From NCBI RefSeq assembly GCF_018320785.1, contig NC_054873.1, positions 21,790,196 through 21,854,195 on the forward strand: 64,000 nucleotides of DNA, in the 5' to 3' direction. Positions 37,801 to 49,800 of this stretch are shown piece by piece (positions within the stretch are counted from its first letter, which is position 1; each line of letters opens with the position of its first letter). The position numbers and the translations under genes were made by a program. Source of the DNA: Cheilinus undulatus. Taxonomy: Eukaryota > Chordata > Actinopteri > Labriformes > Labridae. The notes beneath the pieces are model-generated. The model searched no databases. It saw only the letters and a list, made by a program, of their open reading frames with translations, and was not told the origin of the DNA.

Positions 37801-40800
37801 GTGCAACTTTGTTTTTACCTGTGTGGCCTTTTCCAGGTCCAACCTGGTCTGGTTGACAATCCTTTGGGTGTCCTGCAGCTGAGATTGGAGCTGACTGTTT
37901 TCTCTGGAAACCTCTTCAAACAACTGACCCACAGACAAACATGCACAGATAAGTACACAACAGTGAATTAAAAACGAATTTAATATTTTCATCACATCAG
38001 TCCATTCACCTTCTTAAAATCCTTGGCCTCTGAGCTTCCTCCCTGGGTACAGTCATTACAGGATACATCCAACCTGAATGGTCGAGCAGAGGTCAGAGCT
38101 CAGAGAATTAACAATCTTTGAAATTGTGCCGACACAATGAAGGAAGTGAGCGAACCAAACAGATCAAAGGTTGAATCTTACCTGGAACTCAAATGATGGT
38201 CCGTCTGTAAACAAGAGAAGACAAATTAGGAGTGGTATTTGAGGTTACAGTCCAATGGGACATCACTGCACACAAACACTGACCTGATGATCCTGCAAAC
38301 TGCCTGAGAACTCTTCCTCTCCACTGGGATCATTGTCATCACTCTGCAGATGATGCACACAGCACAGGTTCTTAAATTCTGATGAATAAGTCACCCATTT
38401 CATGCTTAAGATGTGTTCACGTATTTACAAAAATTCTCGAAACATCCCAGAATTTTGGGTGTGAGCAGTAGCTGCAAAGGCACAGGCAAAATTTTCCATC
38501 ATCTTTATTTTGAGTACATTCCTTCCAGCCGCCTAGCAAAATTAAAATTAAGTCAATGTGGGAACCTTGCTGGAAAAAGGTTGATGGCGTTTGTATCAAG
38601 CGTTTGCTGTGCGACCGCTGTGATCATCTTGTACATAATAAAGCTGCTAGGGTGGTCTTCACTACTCACTGACTGACACTGTGATTACACCAAATTACAT
38701 GTAGCATTGATATCAAGGAAAAAAAATGCTACTATACTGCCAGAATCTGTTGCTTTTTTCCATCATGTCTGTGGTGTTCTTTGCAGATCTTGCCCTGCCT
38801 TTTAAGAATCTCTGAGGTCAGATGTGAATAGGCATGTCAGGGAGATTTCAGGGTCTGTCTGCTGAACTTTCAAGAAACTTACAGTGTGATAAAGGCTTTA
38901 AATTGTTATTTATAATGTTTGTGGTGATATACCTCCCCGGTCCGTTGTGCCTTTCTTCTGGCTCGAGCTTGCCTCCTTTCTCTTCGCTCCCTCGCCCATC
39001 GTTCCGTCTCACTCTCCCCTGTGCTGGCCTCAACATCTGGAACAAAGCCAGACAATGGCAGCTTTTTATAGAAGAAATCAAATAAATGAACACTATAAAG
39101 CTCTACGAAAAGAGGAAATCTTTGCTGATACCTCTCTTCTCTGATATCTGGGGCCGTGCTGTGCCAGTGGGCTGCGTGAGACCCAGCAAGTCAGACTTCT
39201 GCAGGCTGGCGATACGAGACCTCCAGCTCACTTCCTGTTAACACATTATACCCTCTATACTTAATGTCTCATGGGATTATTAAGGGTAGGCCTATAACTG
39301 AAACACAGCTCTCACCCCTTCTTCTCCTTTCTTTGGTTTTGTCTCCTTCTCTTTCTCTTTCTCTTCCTCTTTCTTCTCTCTGCTTTTATTGTCAGTCTTC
39401 ATCGTCCTTTCAGCCTCCTGCAGATCTGTTAGCGTCACCCCCTTTACATGACAAACACATAACACTGTCTCAGTAGCCACACTGCTTCTAATGTTCATAT
39501 CTGAAGGGTCTAAGAAGGTGATGCTCATACCTGGGTGGATCGGCGGGACTGCCGAGCATGTCGTGAGCGTGCTTTGCGTTGTGCTTCGGCTTCTTCATCA
39601 CGCACTGGAGTCAGGTAGGACCTACACAAGACAGACATATGGTAGTGACCAAAATTTACACACATCAAGCATTTTGCCATGAGCATACAAAGACAAAACA
39701 CTGACTTGCGCCTCTGCTTGGTCTCCTGCTCTCCTGCTGTCGAACTTTGCGTGATTGAGGTGGAGAAAGACTGGTCTTTCTTTTCCACCTGTTCCTGAGG
39801 AAGTCTGGGGAAAGAGATATGATTTTGGATTTCAGATCCTTAAGATAGGCATGGAAAATTAATGAGAGGTTTAAAAATGAAATACCTCTGTGCTATAACA
39901 CTATTAAGGCGGCCGAGTCCGGCGGAGCTTGTTCCTGTGCTGGCTGAGGTCAGGTTGGGATCATCCAGTCTCTTTCCATAAGATGAGCTGGTAAAAGAAA
40001 TCCCATTGGAAACACAAAGGCATCTTTCACAGCCACAAGACACATTTACAGCTGGAGGGTGGACACAACAACAACAATCCCACACAAACAAGGAGAGCAA
40101 ACACATACAAGACATGCAGTGGGCAGTGAGACTGACCTGTGAAGCAAAGAGGGGGTAGAACTAGTGAGATCATTCCCTGATTGACTATAGAGGCGCCGGG
40201 TGTAAGAGGAGCTACGGCTCAGCCAGCTGACAGAGACAGAGAAAGAGAGATGGGGTGACAAGGGCACATACGCAGTGACTCAGAAAAACAGATTCTTGTT
40301 TCACAAGCGCGGGAGCACATGAGAGCACTGGCCCCACCTGTTGGAGTTGTCAGGGCTGCTGTCTGGTATACTGAAGAGTCTCCGTGTCAGGTTGGGCGGC
40401 ACCCGAGCGAGCCTGGGTTCCTGAGGACGAGCAGATCGTCAGTTTTATTTTCAAGTGAGGCTTGAAAGGAAGTCTTTATTAAGCCCGTCACATTACATTT
40501 AGAAATTAGTAACTGCTTTTAAACGTGAAGAAACCTATGAATCATGAGAGCTCCTGAGATGCAGACCTTGGTGTCAGCCTCAGAGCTGAGGCGGGGACTG
40601 GAGGCAGAGCGGGGCATGCCCAGGCCGGTCTCTGTAGGTCTGCTGGGGTCATGGGTGGAGTCGGACAGCCCGGCTGAGCCCAGAGTCACTGAGCTGCCTG
40701 CTTTCCTCAGAGACGTTCTCCAGGAGCCAGGAGCAGGGGCCTCAGTGGCTGGAGGCTTGCTCTGGTCTTGCTACAGAGCCATAAAGAAAAGCCAATATTA

Positions 40801-43800
40801 TAGTAATCATTGTCAAAATCAATTAATTATTCTAGTAACAGTGTCCATTTACACCTTACTCTCTTTGTCTTTTACCTTTTTCACTTGGCTTGTTGATATA
40901 GAGGTAGGAAGCAGGCCGGTGGTGTTCCGTTTGTTGTTCAAGTTGTTTATGATCTCTCTGTTTTTTGCTTTCTCTGCATGATGAGTACAATCGTTAGAAA
41001 AAGCCATCAACTTGACAGTTTGAAATACAGACCCCAGCATTTTCTCTCACCAGACTCAGCGTCGCTCTCTGATTCACTCTCCTCCTCCGAGCTGGAGCTG
41101 CTAGAGGCCTTCCCCTGGTTCTGAGTTGCCTGACTCTGCCCCGTCTGGCTCTCTTCCTCCTCCTCCTCAGCTGGGCTGCTCGGCAGGGCGGGAGGCGGGT
41201 GCTTCTCCCGTTCATGGAGGCAGATCTTCTCTTTGCTGCTCATACGAGAGATAGAAGTCCTGCAGGGGCGGGGGCCAAGGTGGGGTGGGAGGACAGGTGG
41301 CATGCAGGGAGCTGATCAGTGAGGGCTATCATTCCACGTGCAGTCGATTAGAGTGAGCATGCGCTGATTAACACGCAGTGTGGACAATGGAGGCTTTGTC
41401 TGTGATGTCAGTTGAAACGCTGCTGTCTCATCACAAGATCAACAATTAGCTTAACATTACTGTAAACTTAAGCTGATAACTATTTTAGTACTTTTTTCCT
41501 CTGTACTGATTTATTCAAACTTTTAACAAGCCTGCATGGAACAATACAGCAAAGCCTCCATATAAAGACTTCAATTATGACTTTTAGAGTGTAAAAATAG
41601 AACTTTTCTTTTTGCTTAAAAGCCAATACAAAGAGATTATAGAAGGTTATATGATTGTTGCATGATCATAATGGAAAACGAGGCCATCAGCAACAACATG
41701 TAATATTTTCACCTGGCTATCATTGTCTGAAAATGCAGCTACAAGGGCTTGGTGGAGGGGAGCCTATCTTCCACACTTTCCTTACAGATGATTAACACAT
41801 TTACCTGTTTAAAGTTGGCAATATGAGATTTTTTTTGTTTAACAGAACTACCTACATGTGCAACAAACAGAAGAAACTGAATGTTCCTCACAGGTGGTTA
41901 AAAGTACACCTTTTTCAGCTGTCACAAAGTTAGAAAAGTGTCAAATACAAAGTTTAAAACAACCAAATCCTCTCTACTTCATTCATTACATAATATCAGA
42001 AATCAGCAGCGATTTATAATAGAATATATTTAATGGAGGATGTGGAATGACCTTGTATCTCATCATTGTTTTAATTTCAATTTTCTATGAAAGGTACACA
42101 TTTAAACATCAAATTTAAAACTTTTATCAGAACTCTGAAAAATCAATGCCACTTTTTGCACGTCAAAAATGGACCAGGACTGAAATGTCAACTGGAATAG
42201 GAAAAAGAAGTTTTTTGGTCATAAACTCACAACTTTGGTTGCTGGCAAATTTAAACCATCTGTTTTATAAATTTAATGTAAACTGATATCAACTATGAAC
42301 TATTTTAGCAGATATGCTGAGCTGATTCTAATCTGATCTGCTGGGCTGTTCACATTTTTAAGCAAGCAACTTGGTTACCCCGAGGTTTAAAGACTTAAAC
42401 TAGTGCTTCACAACAGTACAGGGTTTATTTAATCATAGTGATGAATATATAACAAGGGTCTCCCCCGGGAAAGTCTGTGCATCCAACACTGAATTTCTTG
42501 CATTTTAGTTAATATTTATGAAATAATTTGTGGAGGAATCTCAGTAAAAAATAAAGGTAATTGATTTGTAATAGAAAATTTATATCTCCTTCATAGAACT
42601 CACATTGTAGTTAGCTTGACTTTGTTGTGTTCACATGTTCATCTTAAAATGATTTAAATTGAAAAAATGTAGCTAGAAAATTAAGATTTACAGACATGTC
42701 TGAGGCAAAAGCCTTCTAAAATTTAAGACCTCTAACAGGTGAAATGAAGTCTTTTTATGGCCTTAAATTTCAGAAGTCCAATTTAAGACTATATAAGACT
42801 TCTAAAGGAACCACAGCAAACCTGGGTATATTCTGGTATTCTTCAAGTTGGGTTAGATAAGGTACTTGTCATTAGCCTCAAGAGATTTTAGTGTGCATTG
42901 CCCTTTTAAGCAGGATGTGCTGAGGGAAGCTAGACTATATAGTACCGCAGAGTGGTACAGTTGCTCCATACAATTTAGTGATTTTTAGGTAAAAATGGGC
43001 CAAAAATTTTTTAAAGTGTTTTTTTTTTACCCAGAAAGCCTCTGTGTTTGGCACTATTTTGTAATGCAACCTTCTCGTTCTTCTGCCTCAGCATATTGTC
43101 AACTCGTGATCAGCTGTTTGGATCAGTGCCTTTGACAGAAACAATGGGATAGATCTCTTTACTGATCTTGTCCAACATACATGCAAAGCCGGGCATTTAC
43201 TATATGATTTTTTAGGCACAAATTTCGAGTCACAACTCACATCATCATCATCACACATCATTCGTCATGATGAGTACATGAGGACATAACAGCTGACCAT
43301 AGCCCGACCAGCTGCCCCCGACTGGTCAGATGGATTTCTGGCATGTTTGATATTTTGGTCTTATCACACATCTGCACAGTGCGATCAAAATTACAAGCAG
43401 AATCCCCAACTTTGCTGCATTTTTTCCTTCAATCTCTTAGACAGCATCTTAAATATAAAACAGCAGGAATACTTTTTGATGTGCCTAGCCCAACTTTAAT
43501 AAAGGATATAAATGAACAGGAAAAAGGCCTACTGCAGATCTTCAGATGAATATTTGTTAAAATTTAACTGCTAGTTGTGTTTGCTGGCGCTGCTGTTTAT
43601 GTGTGTGAGAGAAACAGATGGCCAGAGCGGTTTTATTGCTGTCTGTAGCAATTTTAAATATAAAAAACGAGATGACATGACGTTTGCGTCTATGTGAGAC
43701 TTTTCAAAGAAAACTTGACATTTGTCAAAGGGTCTGTCCTGACTCCACTCGTACAGTGTGAGCACTCAGGTTGTGACTGACCATCAGATCGTGCTGTGTG

Positions 43801-46800
43801 AGCACATAAATTGTATGCCATAGTTGTGCATTGAAACAATTCAGTCACACAATGTGAGCTGACATTCCACCATGGCTTTTACAGAGTCAGCTTAAAATCC
43901 CTCAGTGCACACCCAGCTTAAGTTGGTGGTACACTGATAAAAAAAACATACTGTAATTAATTTTATCAGTCAAAGGTACCCCTAATTGTACAGAAAATAC
44001 ACAAAAGGCTGTTAATTGAATCTTTTAACTTGAACCACCCTCTGAGATTTAGGCATGAAAAAATACAATGAATAAATAATATATCTTGTAGCTAATGGTT
44101 TCATTTGCTCTTCTTAAAAAGGCATTAATATTAATTTCAGTATGTTCATCTCCAGTAAAAACCCTTATTACAAGAGCTTTAAAAGCAAGCTGCTAAAAAG
44201 CCTTTGTTTACATTTTTTGCAGCCAAGATTCAAAGTAAGTGAAACACATTACAATTAAAGGAATAGAGAATACTATTTCATTTCAGGAAACCTAACTTAA
44301 AAAGAGATGTAAGGTATCGTTTTGTTTTCAGGAGCACTAAGGTCAACAAAATTAACAATCTGCTTGTTTAACAGCCTCTAACAGTCAAAATACATCACTC
44401 ATATAGAATCGAGCAGAGGAAAATGTACAAAATTGTGTTTTGGCAGCAAGAAGCCTAACACTTCATGTGACAACCGCCCACAACTGTGATTTTTTTGGAA
44501 TCAAACAATTACTATTTAGAAATAATTAATCTAGGGTGCTGCCTGCCTTGTGGTTATATTTGCACAACCAATGTACAGAGGCTGTGGTCTTTGAAGCAGG
44601 CTCCTGTTCTGCATGTCATTCCCCACTCTCTCCTCATAGCTGTCATATTTCCTTTTACATTTTGAATATCAGTCTGCTATAAAACTTGTTAAAGTAGCTA
44701 TAAGTTAGCCTTTTCACTCCTTTTTCGTTCCTGTCTGTCAATGAATGTGTCCATTTAAACCAAACTTAACCTTACTCTACATGTTGGTCTTATAGACTGT
44801 TTACACACTAGAACTACATCTGTAAACACAACATGCTAAAAGCAGTAACAGTATAAGGACACAGACTGTTGTTGACTGCTCCATCTACCTAGTGTCATGT
44901 CAGGGGATAGATGTAATATAGCTCAAGGAATGCTGGGGCTGTTAACATCATACCTGCATGCAAACTTCAGAACTGGGATTGCTGGGATTCGGCTGAGGAG
45001 CTGTGTAGCGTGTGCCCACAAACACAAACCCATGCCCAACACACCGACACACTGGCACTGACCTGCGTGTGCGAACCGGTACCATGGAGATCTGCGGGCT
45101 GGTCTCAATAACAGGAGTCTGTTTCTCTTTCTCGCTGCGTAACTGAAGAAGAATATAAACACCCATAAACACTGAGAACATTCTGGGCTGTAATGACATC
45201 AATCATACCGGGTTTATCTAACGAGGGGGATAGTCGTGGACTTACGGCGTTCTGTTTCTTCTGCAGCTCCTCCAGGGAGTCCACAAGGTTCTCATCTGCG
45301 ACATCTAGAGGGGTCTGGCCCTACAAGGACATCCACAGAGTATCATCAGATACAGCACAGCATGAAGGGTTCAACCACCACGGTTTATTAAAGGTTGTTG
45401 TTAGTGCTCACCACATTGTTTACGGCACCCATATCACACATGTTGTCTGCGAGCAGACTGCACACTTCCTCCTGCCCCCAGTGTGCTGCTGCGTGCAGGG
45501 GCGTCCACCCGTCCACGTCCCTGCCGTCCACATCCACCTCACACTGCAGCAGAACTCTGAAACGGGCCGTGAGAGGGGAAGAAGATGAGGAGGAGAGGTA
45601 ATGAATAAAAGCTGTAGCACTTGGTGTGTTTCCCAAATAAGATGAATGTTAAAAACTCACTTCAGGACTTCTATGTAGCCTTTGGCAGCGGCAACATGCA
45701 GAGCTGTTGCCTTGGTGTTGGGGTGAGGTGTGAGAGTCCCGCCTCCTGCCAGGACTGCCTCGGCGTCCTGGAGCATGATCCTCTCCTCCTCTTTTCTGGC
45801 CCTATCCACGTCAATTCCTGCAATGAATAATGAAGACAGAAGAAATTAAAATTAAATCTTATTCAAGACATTTAGATAGACAGAAAATTTCCCTCTTAGT
45901 TTAGTCTCTAACTCATACTCTTTGTATTTATTAATGTTGTTTTCTCATCTATTACAGAGTCATGACAGATCTTAATACTGTGTGTATTTGATAAGTATGA
46001 AAGCCAAGAACCTCAGCTAAACTATGAAGGTCACAGAGAATATGTTTGAGAGCAACTCTGTCCTAATTTTTTCACCCATTTCTGTCAACTTTGATCACTC
46101 CAAATGTAAAAACTTCTTGAAACAGAGCAAAGAATGGGAAACAAGTGTGGAGGCCTTTTAAGCAAGTAATTTTGCTCTACCTCTGTATGCAATGATACAT
46201 ATGCAGTCTCTTTTCTTTTCTCTCACTTAAAATTATCAATCAAAAACTATTATCATACAAGATCTGATTATGTAGAGTAATGCTCCATATGGTTTTAATC
46301 AGATACAGCTGGGCTGTAAATTTTCTCTGCAGGTAGATAATAAACATTTCAGTTTACTTTAGCGCTCAAAATAACACACCTCTATCAATTAACTTATCTA
46401 TATATTCCATAAAAAGGGGCCTAACGTAAGCCTTAAAGATTATGAACGGATCACGTCACAGACTTGACTTTGACTTCAGGAAAGACCATAGAATCGTGCC
46501 ATCAAATTATGCATGAATTTGAGAGCATCTGAATAGTGAGTCCTTTTTTTTGACAGTTTCTTTATTATGCAAACTTTCTGTCAATTTTTTTTATAACTTT
46601 CTCTATTGGAAGTAACTTCACAGGTAACATGACAGTGCAATAGGACAGAGAGAACTCCCAATCCTTCTTTTTCCCAGCTTTTATATCCCTCCCACAGTCC
46701 CACACCACCTGAAATTCCCCGTGCGATACATAAATCACACACAACAGAAGCACAAAACTGGAAAAAGAAAACAAAAAAAAGACGTTCTGTCATTTTTAAG

Positions 46801-49800
46801 CATCTTTAAACACAGGCAACAATGCTGCTGCTCCTGCTGCTGCTGCTGGAAAATGGGCACACACTCTGAAAGGTAGAGCGGGAATATAACTGAAAAAACA
46901 AAGAGGCTTTCTCTTAAAGTTCTGTCTTGTTTCTTTGATGTGTGTCAATCAACACTGATAGCTCATAACTTAACACTGACAATTAAAATGATAACATATA
47001 AACTATTATCACATCTGTTATTGCAGTGCACTTCATTTTGTGAAGCTTTCTGTTAAGTGCATTGTTTAATTAACTGCTTTTAGTGTCATGGATGGTGCCA
47101 GTTGATGACATGAAACAGAAGAAGAGCACTCACTCTGCTGCTGCTACAGAGTGTAACTAAAGGTAAACATAGTCTTATACATTTATTTAGAGCCTTTTTA
47201 TTGGACATCAATCTGGCTTTTACATCCATACTGTCCAAAAATAGACTTTAAACATAAACTTGTATAGCAACAGTTATGCTGTGAGACACAGATCAGACAT
47301 ACTGGTCTGCAGAGAGTAGATAAAAGAAACTACATCAGTTTTGGTAAGAGTGTATGTTTAGAGCAAGAAGAAAGAAAGACATGGTAGGAGTGGGCCCAGG
47401 GCAACTGCTCAATATTGATTGTCATTTCCTCTTTTTGTAGGATTTAATTCGCCAGTTGATAAATGGGTGTCCCCTTTCCAGAATTTCAGAAGTCTAAAAT
47501 GTCATAAAACACACATTTGAGCTTCAAAAAACTATTTTAGCCATTATAACTTTGTGTGATAACTAGCAAACTTGTCAATTACAATATTGCCATGACACTT
47601 TGACTTCTCATATGCACTTTTATAATGCCACTTGAGTACTTCAGAGCATCATGTCTCCACGTAATGGACAAAATGTAACACTGAGCTTTATGCTGGGAGT
47701 GGACATAATCCTCACCTTGCTTTTTTATTTCAGCTTTTAGAAGTCTCTCCATGGCATCTTCTGTGGCCACATCCAGAGGAAGTTCTCCTTCACTGTTCAC
47801 TGCTCCAACATGAGCGCCATGCTCTATCAGATACCTATGCATACAAAGTCCACAAACAGTGAGGAGAACATTGGAATACTGTTTGGCATGTACCACACAT
47901 TATAATTGTTTTTTATTATAATTCACTGTGTTATTTCTACGTCTAAACTGGCTTTGTTGTGGGCTGGGATGCTCTAAATACCAAAGACTTCATAAATGGT
48001 GCTGACAGTGATGTGTCAGCATGATGATGATCAACACTCACTTAGCGATCTGGATAAAACCACAGGACGCTGCAGCATGTAAAGGAGTCCAGCCCTCGTT
48101 GTCCCCTCTGTTTACATCACTCCCGCTCTCCACCAGAAACTGCACCATCTCAGCATTTTCATCAATGCAGGCCTGCCAGAGGACACACAGCCACATGATG
48201 AATCACTATACAGCTATTTATTGTCTGTTGGTTATTGTAGGAATCCCTACGAAGCACTTTAAAATAGGAACCAGACAGCAACAATCAATCAAAGTCCAGT
48301 TGCAGTTTGACAGAGACGATTTTTTTGACTCATTGTTTTTATTTTGAAAACTGCAAGCACTTCCCAAATCTATTAACTTCAGCTAAAGCACGGACTGAAA
48401 CAATGACTACTGTGTCTGTTGCATGCAATCACTTTCTGTTAAGTGGGCTGCTAGAAGCCCTCAAGTACTTTCCAAATAAGTCACTTTCTGGCACGACGAG
48501 TGAAAACAGCGAATCTATTTAGCTGCTTTTCCTGAGGCCAGGTCCAGCTGAGATCCCAGTGTGAGTCTGCACAAGTCCCAAGATGAATCTCATGAGAACC
48601 TCATGGTATTATGTGGTGATATGATGCTTTTATTTCAGCTAATGGTTATAAGAAATATCTTCAGAGAGTTGGGTAAAGTTTGTATCTGCCCTAGTTTTGT
48701 TCTGCAAAAGAAGACTCTGGTTATTGAGCCTTAAACAGAGAAGTTCCCAGCAGAGTAAATTATTATCTTCCTGAGTTATAAGGCATAGCCTAATATTTTG
48801 ACATTTTTTATGAATGATCATTAATTTCAAAGCAGGATGCAGAAGGCTCTGCCTTGACCACAGAGTACACTGCATTACATTAAAAGGGAACAGTAGTACT
48901 GTTTCTGCCCTTGTATCTTCCAATGACCAAGCACATTCTTAAGACCTGGACCTACAGACATTTACAGTCATTCTGCCAGCTATTTTTTATGATTGACAAC
49001 TTATCCGGCCGGTCTCTGAAACCAGTTTAAAATTTTAGAAACAATTTATTTGAACTAAGTGGAGCTAAGTAGTTTGGTCTTTCATTCAAAAGCAGTGCAA
49101 AACCAAATGTCACTGAAAAATAGTAAAAAGCAGGAAATACACCAAATCTGAAAAGCTGAAATCAGAGAATAAGACAGTCACTCCTTTTTAAAGGCACTGG
49201 TCATATAACATAGATCAATATTGTCATATCAATTTATTGTTTTGTGAGAAGCTACACAGGAAACTTCTTTAAAGATGGAAAATATGGGGTTTAAGTTGGC
49301 AGTTTTAACAAAAAAAAAAAATCAGTGTTCAGAGCCAGCAGCTCTGGAAGGCTAAAATTTAAAATCGGTGCTTTGAGCTAAATGCTAATGCTAACACAGA
49401 AGCAGAAAACACTGGAAGGGTAACATTCTGATGTCAAGCATGTGTAACTTTGAGCATGTTCTCTTTGCTTTGCTTGCTGACACTGGGTCTGCACACAATG
49501 ACATTGTCTGATAATGCTATAATGGCAGGATGTGGGATAAATAAACACAAATTAAAGAGCGCACATTTTCCATAACTTGCAGTTTTATGTCTAACGGCTG
49601 TTCTTAATTTTTCACACAACGTCAGAATTTGCACCATGTCACTCTCAAATGCAAAAATAGGTTTTTTTAAAAGCACTTAATGGGCTCAGAACATTCTGAG
49701 GTTAGTGGATAGTTTGCTTTAGCCTCATCTGACTGCATTTAAAAGCAAAGCCATTATGATAACTAAGGGTCCAGCCATTAAGTTAAATGTATGCATGCTG

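Larger units (their letters stand above)
41260..45062. other. Large ppp1r12c intron, non-coding
   Basis: A 3.8-kb intron between the exons at 41259 and 45063. It holds the MITE-like repeat at 43130-43930 and a SINE-like piece at 44585-44665. Otherwise I see nothing in it. Confidence 0.5.
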